Below are positions 35,601 to 43,692 of a stretch of 64,000 nucleotides of DNA, piece after piece (within the stretch, counting starts at the first letter, position 1; every line of letters begins with the position of its first letter). The translations under genes were made by a program, and so were the position numbers. Source of the DNA: Marthasterias glacialis (Eukaryota > Echinodermata > Asteroidea > Forcipulatida > Asteriidae); assembly GCA_911728455.2 (NCBI GenBank), contig OU452222.1, positions 16,471,201 through 16,535,200 on the forward strand, written 5' to 3'. The notes beneath the pieces were generated by a model. It saw nothing but the letters and a program-made list of their open reading frames with translations. It searched no databases and had not been told where the DNA came from.

Positions 35601-38600
35601 AACAGTAATCATCGGATGAATGGTGTTTAGAGTGTAACATTTGACAGCATGTCATGTTTGTTAGATTACTTCTGAAACACTTATGGTTGTGGTTTTTGCC
35701 ATCAGTAAAATGGGGGGCAGCGGAGGGGAAAAGTGTACAATTTTTCTTTTTATTTGCTCAAAACAATTACTGTACTCATCTTTTTAGAGGGTTTATTGAA
35801 AATTATTATGAATGAAGTTGCAGTTGGATTATGCATTCTTCCTTTATAAGCATTACGCTTTTTGAAATATAAAATCACGGCATTTATAAATAAACATGAC
35901 AACTGACGACTTGAAGTTATCAACCCTGACAGAAATTTCCAGTAAGACTAGTCTACTAATTAAAAAGCATCATTGGCTTCGACCAAGATGCAAATCAAGA
36001 AATGCCAAGACAGTGTGAAGTCACCTTGAAAGCTATACAAGCAAGGACAACATCAACAAGATCGCCGAATATCAATTGGAGAGGGGGTGTTACAAAAGGG
36101 GAGGGACTCTGCAAGAGAACGGGTTAGATCTTATATTTACCCTCCTTTTGGTCTTCACACTCTTGTCTTGATCTTGAATGCCAACTTGCGTTATCCGACC
36201 TCCACAATTATCTACCCTTTTTTCTGGTTTTTTTACAGAAATGTCAGCAATTAACATATTTACTTTCAGTAAATTGTTAACGTATAAGCTTCTGTTTTAT
36301 AATGGGCATTTACTTTTTATTGTAGTTGTGGTTTATGACTAGCATAAAGTGTTTGTTTTAGTGTGTTTTTGGAATATATGCAGACACAATAGATAATTCG
36401 GTTCTTTTCTATAAAAGTTGCTCAAGAAATTTAAAAAAAATATATATATGAAAGGAAATAAAGTTCAATATTCATCGAAGAGGTAAATCGCACGAGCGAA
36501 CTTAAAAAGTGGAGACCGGATATGGCAGTTCTCCTTACCTTGATCCGTTGACGACTCCAATGTACGTCTAGATCCATTGACAAAAACTCCCATCTGGTGG
36601 TCACAGTCTCTTCAGAGTCAGTCCCATCGATGTCTCTTGAAGCTTGGCTGGACTCGGGAGATTGCTTCTGGGTCTGCCTCAAGTCGTTTCCTGTCTCAGT
36701 CCACCACTTACAGCTTCATCAGTCACTCCCCGTCTCCGACTTGAGACAACAACCCCTAAACACATCAAAGAGTACAGTTCAAGTTCAAAGGGGGTAATTT
36801 TGGGACAATCTTGGGATAATCATAGACAAAAGGCTGAATTGAAACAAAAAGTCTCCAAAAAATTTGTGCCAAGGCATACCAGAGGCTTTATTTTCTCATG
36901 GAATTAAGGTATTTTAATGTTCCTGATTCAATTTTACATTTGTTTTACCAAAGTATTATTTAGTCTGTAATCACATTTCAGCTATTGTTCGGTACAGGAG
37001 CTACATGTATTATAATATGACCGTGATAAATCCGAAATTTTTTATTTAATCACCTAGGTTCCAAGCAAGATAATAGGTTTTTAAATGAAACACAGTGACT
37101 TAACCAAGTGGGGAGGGGGGGGGGTACGTGCCTCATACTGATGTCCGTGCCCCCCAGGTGCCCCCATTTGAAATCTGGACTTTAATTGTTTTTAAACCTA
37201 TTTTTTTATTTGCATGCAGAATGTATTTTGTTTTATCTCAACACGTCAGAAAAGCACTGAAAAGGAAAAATACAAACGGAACCTACATTTTTAATTTGCA
37301 AAAAGTGCTTCCCTAAGAAAAATGGTGCCCTCCCCCCTGGTGTCCCCTTAAAATGTTACCCTTGTTATTGCGTATTAGTTAGTATTCAATTTGATTGTTT
37401 ACTGCACACCAGGAAAACAATTCCCACTTAAATTTGTTCACAAGCCTTACCTCAACCATCCTCAGTAAGATGTTGTTCGAACGATGTGTTCGGCTTTGGT
37501 CGTGAAGTTATACTCTGCAGTCAGGGGACATCACTGGAGCTCTCTCCAGCCACTCGCAAGCTCAATACCGAAGTTAAAATTTGCTTGTATAGTCTGTGGT
37601 AGAGAACTTCGTGGAACTCACAATATGTACTAAAGGGCTCAACAGTATTTCTTCAACATACTGCAGTTTTTAGTGAAATATTTCTGGCCAGTGACAAAAA
37701 TGCACAAGGTTTATACTTCTTCGGGCAGAAGTTCTTGTTGTAGACCTACCACAAATCTTGGCCAAGCCTTTGATAAAGAATATCACAATTAATTGTTCTA
37801 AAAGTGCAACAGTTACATTCTATGGACGAAATATTTCTGAATGCACATGATCAGCAAAACCATGCATGGTTTTGCTGAATTTACCATAAAGTTCGTCAGA
37901 AAACGAAACGTCCAAATCCCAAGTAAGAGCCCAGAGATACGGCCATGTTGCCTTCCAGTCTGCAACAGTCGGAATGCCATACGCTGCCGCGCGCTGTATT
38001 CACTACAATGAGTTGGCCTACTTCGAAAACGAACGCAAAACTCCTTATTTGCATAACAATTAAGATTTTCTTAAGAATACCTGGTGAAATTCCGCGGTAA
38101 AACCCCAGTCCAAGGAATGTACGGAATGAACTTGTTGAGTTGAAGTCTCAGTCCCGCATGGCTTTTTACGTTAATTTATTCCAGTGCGAGAACAAAACGG
38201 CGTTTTTGTGGTGTGATGCCACAAAATCTGAATGTATATTGTATAGTTTTTTTTAAACTTCATCTCCACCGCGTTTGTCCCCAGCAAAGACACTTTTCCC
38301 AAGCTCACATAACTTTCAGACTTGACGCATAGCTAGATGAAAACTAGTATATAAAACCGCTGCAGTGACGCCATGGTGGCGTCATCAGGTGTCGAATTAC
38401 AACTATTTTGATTACCATCATCCGAATCACCTAGTTGTTGTGATGTTGCAAAAACGTTCGTCTAATTTATTGTTAGGCCTATTATCCTATTATTATTGTA
38501 TTCGGCATTAGGAGGTAAGTCTAAGATTCCAATATACCATGGCAGATTATCAGACTGGGCTAATAGCCGACGTTTTACCTATTCACGGTGAACACGTTTA

Positions 38601-41600
38601 ACATTTTCTTGTACAACGAATCCTGGTGCATTTTACGAGCAAGCTTGATGTCTTTACTCTGTCTAGCCATGTTTTTTATTGTGACATTAATATTCTCAAA
38701 AATAAATTATTGAGAAAGTTCTGGAAAAAAAATAATACCGCGCAAAGGCACGGTAAAGTTGTTTTGTCTGATACCAACGTGAAGTGGTTAAAACTCGGGT
38801 TGGGTACATTATTTACCACACCGTGTATTCTTCATAAAAGTTTTAATTGTTGACCTGGACCCAATTGCATAGAGCTGCTTAAGCAGCAAATATTTCTTAG
38901 AATTTTTCTGCGAAGCCAAAATAAGCAGGACACCAGCCATAAATGGTACATGTGGAATGTTTTTTTGGCTGGTAAATTTAAGTTCTACTGGTAAGCATAG
39001 TTTTATTGTGCTTAGCTCCTTCTTATGCTTAAGCAGTTCATAAAATGGGGCTCTGATTTCAAATGCTAACTTCTGTATTTGTGCTTAATTATTTCCGTAC
39101 ATGTATTTATATATATCCAACATGCAATTTGTTTTTAATAGTTTAAGGTAATTGTGCTTTTGTTACATTTTACCATTTTTTATGAAATCTTTGTTAATGA
39201 TCAGTTTTGAGTCTTTTGTAAATAATTTGTTATTTTTAAGCGTTAAATTTTCCCCCCAACTGCAAAGCATTGTGGCACTTTAGATTCTGTGTTTATTTTG
39301 AGTTTATCTGAATTTTTGTAACTGTTACAGTCTGGCTAGTTTGTTTTTCATTTCTTATAACTATTTAATGAACCGGTTTGTGACCCGTTTAGTTAATGCC
39401 ATTTTAAATGTCCCCGCTTAGGAATAATAAAGTCTGTATATTTATATATTATCTATTTATCTAAATGTTTGAATATCCCCACTTTGGGGTAATACAGTCT
39501 GTATCTTTATATATTATCTTTTTATCTAAATTTTGAAATATCCCTGCTTTTGGGTAGTAAAGTCTGTATATTTATCTGTTATCTATCTATCAGTAATTTG
39601 AATTTAACCAAAAAAAAACAGTTTGTTTTGAGGAAAACTAGAACTTGATTTATGCGGTTTGAGACATGGCATAGTAGTTGACTTTACCGTGGTATCCACA
39701 TAATAATCACCCATACAGATCAGCCGGGTGTGCTACCCAGGTCTGCCATCACACCCCCAGCATGAGGCAGCCAAGAAGCAGATGTCTGCCTTTGGTGGTA
39801 TGGTCGTCTTCGAGGTAGCTGGAGGACTACAGCCTGCAAAGACGCTGGTGGACGTAAGTTGTTAAAAATAAACTGCTTTAATACACAGAAATGAGAGAAC
39901 AAAATGGGTCTTGTTTTTTGCCCTACTTTTCTTCTTAGTAGAATTCGCTTGTCAACATACAAACACCTGTGTATGGGTAAAGCACACAAATAATATTCTT
40001 TATCCCCGATGCAAAAAAAATTACATCTGTTCTAAAAATTAACATCTATTATAAAACTGTATACAGTGAGTTGCACAAAAATGAGGGAAAACACTTTTGT
40101 TTTATTCTATGAGGTCTGTCAGATTTGTTAATTCAGTTGGACGCTTAAAGTCGGCGTTATCTGCCGGATAACGGCTCTCCTTTTCCCCCTGTAGTCCCCC
40201 ATAGTAGCCGGTAGCTCTTCCTTCAAGAATCCTGTATCGTGACAAATGTTGTCCACACACATGTATGTGGTATTCGGTCTTCCTCTGAGTCGTCTGCTGT
40301 GGTAGGGAGCCCAAAACCCCAGGCTGCATTGACCAGTGAACCCTTTTAACCACTCTTACATATAGCGCCCATGAACGAATATGAAGGATGAATGAATGAA
40401 TAAAGGAGATGAATAAAGGAGATTTTATAGCTCCCTGTCCACTGCTTAGGGTGTGTCTTTGAATATCCTCTGTGCACCTCGTAATATTGTAAGGAGTGAC
40501 ATTGCAATTTATCCGCTCCACAGTCATTGAAACTAATCACCCTGGCTGTGTCACTGGGGTCAACAGAGAGCCTGATTGAGCACCCAGCCACCATGACCCA
40601 TGGTCCATTGCTCATGACACCAGAGGACAGACAGAAAGGTGGTATCTCTGATGGGCTCGTAAGATTCAGGTACTGTTGGTCTATTGTTAATCCCCTTCCC
40701 CTTCCCCTTCCCCTTCCCCTTCCCCATCCCCTTCCCCTTTCCCTTCCCTCCCCTCCCCTTCCCCTTCCCCTTTCCCTTCCCTTCCCCTTCCCCTTCCCCT
40801 TCCCCTTCCCCTTCCCCTTCCCCTTCCCCTTCCCCTTCCCCTTCCCCTTCCCCTTCCCCTTCCCCTTCCCCTTCCCCTTCCCCTTCACCTTCCCCTTCCC
40901 CTTCCCCTTCCCCTTCCCCTTCCCCTTCCCCTTCCCCTTCCCCTTCCCCTTCCCCTTCCCCATCCCCTTCCCCTTCCCCTTCCCTTCCCTCCCCTCCCCT
41001 TCCCCTTCCCCTTTCCCTTCCCTTCCCCTTCCCCTTCCCCTTCCCCTTCCCCTTCCCCTTCCCCTTCCCCTTCCCCTTCCCCTTCCCCTTCCCCTTCCCC
41101 TTCCCCTTCCCCTTCCCCTTCCCCTTCCCCTTCCCCTTCCCCTTCCCCTTCCCCTTCCCCTTCCCCTTCCCCTTCCCCTTCCCCTTCCCCTTCCCCTTCC
41201 CCTTTCCCTTTCCCTTTCCCTTTCCCTTCCCCTTCCCTCTTCCCTCTTCCCCTGCCCCTGCCCCTTCCCCTTCCCCTTCCCTCCCCTTCCCTCCCCTTCC
41301 CCTTCCCCTTCCCCTTCCCCTTCCCCTTCCCTCTTCCCCTTCCCCTTCCCTCTTCCCCTTCCCCTTCCCCTTCCCCTTCCCCTTTCCCTTTCCCTTCCCT
41401 TCCCCTTCCCCTTCCCCTTCCCTCTTCCCTCTTCCCCTGCCCCTTCCCCTTCCCCTTCCCCTTCCCCTTCCCTCCCCTTCCCTCCCCTTCCCCTTCCCCT
41501 TCCCCTTCCCCTTCCCTCTTCCCTCTTCCCCTTCCCCTTCCCCTTTCCCTTTCCCTTCCCCTTCCCCTTCCCCTTCCCCTTCCCCTTCCCCTTCCCCTTC

Positions 41601-42056
41601 CCCTTCCCCTTCCCCTTCCCCTTCCCTCTTCCCTCTTTCCCTTCCCTCTTCCCCTGCCCTTCCCCTTTCCCATTCCCATTCCCTCTTCCCTTCTGTCCCC
41701 TTCCTCTTCCCCTTCCTCTGCCCCTTCCCCCTTCTCCTTCCCCCTTCCTCTCCCTCCTTCCCCTTCCCCTCTTTCCCTGCCCTTCCCCCTTCCCATTCCC
41801 CTTCTGTCCCCTTCCTCTTCCCCTTCCTCTGCCCCTTCCCCCTTCTCCTTCCCCTTCCTCTCCCTCCTTCCCCTTCCCCTCTTCCCCCTTTCCCCTCTCC
41901 TTCCCCCTTTTACCTCTCCTTCACTGTCTACTCTGTATAGTCCTGTAGAGAAAACAAAAATATATTAAATGTTAACATTTCTTTTTTTGCAGTGTTGGTA
42001 TCGAGAATTCCGACGACCTCATCCGCGATCTGGAACAAGCTCTGTGTAAAGTGTGA
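20368..42056 (+). CDS. Cystathionine/methionine gamma-lyase-like PLP enzyme, complete gene, 8 coding exons
   Basis: Coding exons are 20368-20622, 23115-23273, 24779-25086, 27435-27546, 28923-29036, 39719-39853, 40524-40669 and 41993-42056. They total 1293 nt, encoding 430 residues plus TGA. All introns are GT-AG and every phase joins (0,0,2,0,0,0,2). Family features: Tyr90 and Arg92 in [10 protein letters not shown] (PLP phosphate contact from the neighbouring subunit in this fold), SCGMG at 118-122, Tyr145 in SVYAGT (ring stacking), Asn192 in SPCNP, Asp218 in VVDSTF (pyridine nitrogen), Lys243 in [12 protein letters not shown] (Schiff-base lysine) and Arg408 in SDGLVRFSVGIE (substrate carboxylate). 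Enzymes of this fold cleave or form C-S bonds of cystathionine, cysteine or methionine, usually as cytosolic tetramers. The C-terminal part ([21 protein letters not shown]) looks closer to methionine gamma-lyases than to vertebrate CTH. The Cys that bacterial methionine gamma-lyases carry just after the VY is Gly here, so the substrate is uncertain. The ATG at 20368 was chosen because it follows a good acceptor (TTTTTTCACCAG) and no upstream in-frame ATG was seen; a 5' UTR exon probably lies further left. Confidence 0.93.
20650..21040 (+). repeat. tRNA-derived SINE, family C, 28 bp past the exon 1 donor
   Basis: tRNA-like head TCGTGGTCGAGCTCTGG with box B GTGGGTTCAAGTCCCGG, then the conserved CACTTGTGTCCTTAAGCAAG body also seen at 26130-26155. 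A 3' region with ATAAGCGCCTTGAG resembles L2/CR1 tails. Lies in intron 1. Confidence 0.7.
21110..21245. repeat. Fragment of a GTGGCGTA-type MITE
   Basis: CCAGTGGTGCAGCTAGGATT followed by a G-rich run is the left end of the family seen complete at 55049-55221 and 62794-63028. No clear right end. Confidence 0.45.
21412..23000. repeat. Local tandem duplication with an internal deletion around a LINE tail
   Basis: Block A (21412-21691) recurs as A' (22621-22910) at near identity. Block B (22531-22619, TGTATAAGTACTG, the TATG run and CCTCATACAAAAACTAGC) recurs as B' (22907-22996). In the second copy A' joins B' directly, missing the ~840 bp that lie between them in the first. The junction shares TGTA. 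Confidence 0.8.
22118..22560 (+). pseudogene. CR1/L2-like LINE reverse transcriptase tail with (TATG)n 3' end
   Basis: One open frame reads [60 protein letters not shown] and [10 protein letters not shown], the standard C-terminal end of CR1/L2 reverse transcriptase ORFs. The 3' tail AAGCGCTTAGATTTG...GCGCTGTATAAGTACTG leads into a TATG microsatellite, as expected for these LINEs. Truncated at the 5' side; no RT catalytic core is present. Confidence 0.8.
23115..23273 (+). CDS. Gamma-lyase-like gene, coding exon 2 (residues 86-138)
   Basis: Acceptor CTCCTTTAG, then [14 protein letters not shown]; donor after GDHV at GTAAGA. 53 whole codons, phase 0 on both sides. A second AG 28 bases further in (ACAACAG) would put a stop in frame and is rejected. 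Carries the phosphate-binding Tyr90/Arg92 pair and the [20 protein letters not shown] helix. Confidence 0.92.
23333..23684. repeat. MITE, family D, full length, in intron 2
   Basis: Ends AAAGGTATAATACAGGATTG and CAATCCTATATT...ACCTTT are inverted repeats. Inner landmarks are TCTTCCAAAGAAATATTTCT and GCACGGTTTTTCACTATTTT. Other copies: 52240-52525 (inverted), 56897-57317 and 57447-57666. Confidence 0.75.
24312..24600 (+). repeat. tRNA-derived SINE, family E
   Basis: Head GGTGGCATGTGCTTAAAGCG, box B ACCTGGTTCGATTCCCGG, then GTTGGTTCTCTCCTGTGCCA and CACGAGGGTTTTCCTCC. Ends CTGCCAGTAAAGAAGCC. Lies in intron 2. Confidence 0.65.
24779..25086 (+). CDS. Gamma-lyase-like gene, coding exon 3 (residues 139-240 plus 2 nt)
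   Basis: Acceptor ATACTCTAG; starts [15 protein letters not shown]. Contains SPCNP and [15 protein letters not shown], the core of the large PLP domain. Ends CAC AGT TG at donor GTAAGA, phase 2; the split codon completes as Cys (TGT) with exon 4. Confidence 0.94.
25159..25306. repeat. Long hairpin, arms ~66 bp, in intron 3
   Basis: The left arm starts ACAATTGTTGTCTGCTGTGA; the right arm ends TCACAGCAGACAACAATTGT. The arms also hold CATGCTGTTTTGGACA and GGTGCCATC pairs, leaving a loop of about 15 bases. Confidence 0.85.
25308..25697. repeat. MITE with 22-bp perfect inverted ends, abutting the hairpin
   Basis: GTTATACCATGGTATTAGAT (25310) is matched exactly in inverse by ATCTAATACCATGGTATAAC (to 25694). 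It begins directly after the 25159-25306 hairpin, which suggests a composite element. Confidence 0.75.
26047..26415 (+). repeat. tRNA(Ser/Leu)-derived SINE, family C, full length
   Basis: Head GTCGTGGCCGAGCGGTCTAT is close to class II tRNA box A; box B is GGGTTCGAATCCCGG at 26114-26128. Then CACTTGTGTCCTTGAGCAAG, a unique body, and an L2-like 3' end (CTTATGTGAAGTGCATTGAG) with an ATT microsatellite tail. Best-preserved SINE of the window, in intron 3. Confidence 0.8.
27119..27190. repeat. Short tandem repeat, 24-bp unit, three copies
   Basis: GTTGCTATGGGTGTAGTACA TTG-type units, the third diverged (CTACAGGTATAGTGCATTG). Confidence 0.7.
27435..27546 (+). CDS. Gamma-lyase-like gene, coding exon 4 with the PLP lysine (residues 241-278)
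   Basis: Acceptor TCTTGTTAG. The first base completes Cys241, followed by [20 protein letters not shown]. Lys243 is the expected internal aldimine lysine. Ends GQTGSCL at donor GTATGT, phase 0. Confidence 0.94.
27615..28290. repeat. GAGCTGCTTAAGCAG-type MITEs, one split by a SINE, in intron 4
   Basis: A partial copy (27615-27750, CATAGAGCTGC then GCATGGAAACCAG) is followed by a second whose ends are GGCCCAATTTCATAGAGCT (27756) and AGCTCTATGAAATTGGCC (28289). A family A SINE sits inside the second on the - strand (27880-28050; box B complement GGGATTCGAACCC). Confidence 0.75.
27880..28050 (-). repeat. tRNA-derived SINE, family A, nested in a MITE
   Basis: On the - strand: GGCAATCTCGGTGGTCTAGT head, box A TGGTCTAGTTGG, box B GTGGGTTCGAATCCCACC, then a body with GAGTATACAGCGATTAACAC. 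The tRNA part is fairly intact (acceptor-like CTCGG/CCGAG pairing) but has no evidence of being a working gene. Confidence 0.7.
28304..28798. repeat. Non-autonomous DNA transposon with TAGTGTGAAAAGGC ends, intron 4
   Basis: GCCTTTTCACACTA at the left and TAGTGTGAAAAGGC at the right are perfect inverted repeats. A second GACCTTTTCACACTACA lies 60 bp inside. The ~495-bp interior has no reading frame. Confidence 0.75.
28923..29036 (+). CDS. Gamma-lyase-like gene, coding exon 5 (residues 279-316)
   Basis: Acceptor TTTTTATGTGCAG. Reads [20 protein letters not shown] and on to QYLEQHPK at donor GTGAGT. The [15 protein letters not shown] stretch is a strong family signature. Followed by the 10.7-kb intron 5. 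Confidence 0.94.
30465..30650 (+). repeat. Diverged interspersed repeat (relative at 60570-60745)
   Basis: Shares ordered landmarks with 60570-60745: TTTGTGAC/CTTGTTTATGTCATGT, then ATTCCTTATTCCTCACAACG and AAACCATATTTATAACAATC. Not obviously coding. Confidence 0.45.
31397..31539. repeat. Small MITE with GGGCTCGATTTCACAAA ends
   Basis: GGGCTCGATTTCACAAA at the left is inverted at the right as TTTGTGAATCCGAGCCC. ~143 bp, intron 5. Confidence 0.7.
32648..33300. repeat. ~105-bp tandem repeat, about six units, intron 5
   Basis: Unit landmarks: GAGTCATCTGGCTAAACTTG, AGTCCTGCAGCTGGTGGCAC, ACAGTCCAAGAAGTGTTGGT, TAGCCTCAACATCCCTATG, GTTGAACTTGTAGCAGA. Unit length is 102-114 bp. On the - strand several units read as 34-37-residue repeats ([10 protein letters not shown].. 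[18 protein letters not shown]), but indels break the frame. Confidence 0.85.
33336..37593 (-). ncRNA. Possible antisense spliced transcript within intron 5 (candidate exons)
   Basis: Four candidate exons on the - strand: 37451-37593 (acceptor CTCTACCACAG, donor GAG/GTAAGG), ~36539-36763 (acceptor TGATGTGTTTAG, donor AAG/GTAAGG), 34480-34595 (acceptor GTTTTTCACAG, donor CAG/GTAATG) and one starting at 33336 (acceptor TTTTCTACCACAG) that runs into the tandem repeat. No frame continues across them, so if real it is likely non-coding. The case rests only on splice-signal quality. Confidence 0.25.
37087..37365. repeat. Interspersed repeat, copy 2 (related to 1312-1670)
   Basis: Has the G-run, TGATGTCCGTGCCCCCC, CCCATTTGAAATCTG and AAAAATGGTGCCC landmarks of the 1312 copy, in the same orientation. 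Lies in intron 5 of the gamma-lyase-like gene. Confidence 0.6.
38857..39053. repeat. GAGCTGCTTAAGCAG-type MITE, intron 5
   Basis: Left end GGACCCAATTGCATAGAGCT, inner GGCTGGTAAATTTAAGTTCT, right end ATGCTTAAGCAGTTCATAAA then ATGGGGCTC. Same family as 27615-28290, 51886-52058, 56161-56675 and 59818-59934. Confidence 0.7.
39409..39595. repeat. Tandem repeat, ~62-bp unit, three copies
   Basis: Each unit has a CCCC(A/G)CTT...GG pair, TAATAAAGTCTGTAT, then TATATTATCTATTTATCT. Lies ~120 bp before exon 6. Confidence 0.7.
39719..39853 (+). CDS. Gamma-lyase-like gene, coding exon 6 (residues 317-361)
   Basis: Acceptor CACCCATACAG. Contains [17 protein letters not shown] and GGMVVFEV, typical of the start of the C-terminal domain. 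Ends KTLVD at donor GTAAGT, phase 0. Confidence 0.94.
40524..40669 (+). CDS. Gamma-lyase-like gene, coding exon 7 (residues 362-409 plus 2 nt)
   Basis: Acceptor TCCGCTCCACAG. Reads [20 protein letters not shown], then [20 protein letters not shown] and GLVRF; Arg408 is the expected carboxylate-binding arginine. Donor GTACTG at 40670 leaves AG, which completes Ser410 with exon 8. The long reading frame continuing into the CCCCTT repeat is intron, not protein. Confidence 0.92.
40690..41935. repeat. (CCCCTT)n microsatellite/satellite, ~1.24 kb, filling intron 7
   Basis: Almost pure CCCCTT hexamers with interspersed CCCTTT, CCCTCTT and CCCCTG variants that form larger blocks. A block around CTTCCTCTTCCCCTTCCTCT occurs twice near the right end. 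The strand asymmetry is complete (C/T on +, G/A on -). All frames are open through most of it, which gives long false reading frames on both strands. Confidence 0.97.
41993..42056 (+). CDS. Gamma-lyase-like gene, last coding exon 8 (residues 410-430)
   Basis: Acceptor TTTCTTTTTTTGCAG just right of the CCCCTT repeat. Reads [20 protein letters not shown] then TGA at 42054-42056, the normal family C-terminus. No AATAAA was seen close by; an ATTAAA at 42184 is a possible weak polyadenylation signal. Confidence 0.92.
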
Positions 42057-43380
42057 ACTAAAATGAAATTGCAGGTAACGATTTTACCCAGCAAATTGTG
42101 CACACTGCATGCTAACAATACACTGAGTTCGTAGCAAATTATGTTTTTTTGAGTTGCAACTGATACAACATTAATTTGCAAAAATTAAAATACACAATGG
42201 CATCTCACTCGCTGTAGTATTAAAATAGCAAAACAAAAGTAGACATTATGTTTTTGTCATAGGCAAAAAACTAGGTGTTCAGCATAACGTTCATTAAAAA
42301 AATTGTTTCATCAATTCAAGTAAAATTTAATAAGATGTGTGAGCCTGTTAATGCTCGTAATTATGCAGTTGCCTTTAATATAAAGCCTCTGCCTTTAAGT
42401 AGACATCATGAAACATTTGATGACGTCACCGTGACGTGACCTATATTTTTGGAAGTAACACATCCCAGCCTGAATACATGCAAGGTTAAAGCTTAATCTC
42501 CCGTGTGGAACTGTAAATATATAGAACGTGTAAAACTATATATTTTTGGTAATATAACGAAACAAGACCGTGATGACGACATAATGACTTCTCTCCATAT
42601 TTTATGAGTTTATGACCGTCCAAGCCCGTGCAAGAAGAATTTTGATTATAACGTGTTTTGTCCTCAAGATATGTTGTAAGTGGTCGAAATTTCAAAAATT
42701 TTCAAAAATTCGTAAAAATTAGATTGGATTTGATGACGTCACCTGTCCTATTTTTTAAATCCAGACCCCTGCCGGACTATAACATCGTTGAAAGCAACAC
42801 TTAAAAAGGTGTCACTTTTAATTACAAGGCACTTCTGGTTTCGACTGGAAGTAGAGGTCACGTGATGTCACGCACATTAAAAAAAAAGACATGTATAAGC
42901 TCTATTTAATCCCGCTAAAAATAACCTACTTCCCTTCATATATTTCTGCCTGAAATATTATCGTTTTTAAATAGTAAATGAAATAAGATCCAAAATTAAT
43001 TTTCGTCTCTTGACACCAAAACCCCGCCTATAAGAATGCGTACAAAAATGCTGAATGCATGTTAACCGTTTTCTCGCAAATGAAACAACGAAAAGAGCTG
43101 ACATTTTTACAAGTTGGTAATGCATGTATCTTGATTTGTGCAAAGAGTGGAATCGTTTACAGACACTTTACCAATGTTGAGCTGGGGCTTTACGTCTAAC
43201 TTGGGTGGCAAGGTACTGTTTTACTCATCCTCATGGGAAATGTTGGGGGATGCGATATTCACGTGTAGCGGCCCTGGCCCTCTGTGTGTGAAGAATTGAA
43301 AGCCTTTCAGGCGATAAATGAGTAAAACGCGCCGTCCCTTTAACCCGTCCCCCACAAGGGACGTTGTTCTCCTGTCAAAT
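42057..43380. other. 3' flank of the gamma-lyase-like gene, no gene seen
   Basis: AT-rich. Probably holds the 3' UTR near its left end. ATGACGTCAC-type motifs recur around 42420, 42570 and 42730, and a family F MITE half lies at its right (about 42935-43190). Confidence 0.4.
42935..43190. repeat. MITE family F, left end not found
   Basis: Right end ACCAATGTTGAGCTGGGGCT. The interior ACGAAAAGAGCTGACATTTT and AAAAATGCTGAATGC match the copies at 48006-48305 and 58418-58774. Confidence 0.6.
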
Positions 43381-43692
43381 TAAAGGGACACATTGCCTTC
43401 AAATCTCTTAAAATCTTGTTGATGCAATAAAACACATGCAGTGCGGGTGTAATTAGTGATTAATGTTTGAAAAAAACGTGAATTCGCCCTCTCGGAAATA
43501 CAACCAGTGGGATACTCTGCATATAGAAACATAGGCCCCTACGGTCCGCCATTTTGTGGAGTCAAAGATGGCGGACCGTGTTCTGTCACGAAATTAAACA
43601 AAAACCACACAATTTCAAGGTATATTTATGTGAATCATTACATTCTTTTTATGGCCCAAAAGTGCCAAATCCGACGGCGACATGTCCCTTTA
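43381..43692. repeat. MITE with TAAAGGGACA ends and an internal hairpin
   Basis: TAAAGGGACACATTGCC and GGCGACATGTCCCTTTA are inverted ends. Inside, ACGGTCCGCCATTTTGTGG pairs with AAGATGGCGGACCGT. Confidence 0.7.

Larger units (their letters stand above)
29037..39718 (+). other. Intron 5 of the gamma-lyase-like gene (10.7 kb)
   Basis: Donor GTGAGT, acceptor ATACAG. Apart from the repeats and antisense splice signals listed separately it has no coding feature. Two places, about 29570 and 38390, share CGTCATCAGGTGTCGAATTA CA, so they are probably relics of one repeat family. Confidence 0.8.

Noticed and set aside
36431-36682. Coding exon on the minus strand ([19 protein letters not shown])
   Set aside because: Composition is protein-like and a GTAAGG donor follows, but stops lie just upstream and no acceptor keeps the frame; included only as a candidate non-coding exon.
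40527-41948. 473- and 418-codon open frames of Pro-Leu, Pro-Phe and Pro-Ser repeats, and Gly-Lys/Gly-Glu frames on the other strand
   Set aside because: They arise because CCCCTT has no stop in any frame. They begin in exon 7 and run through its GT donor into the intron; the true exon joins 41993 with a perfect phase.
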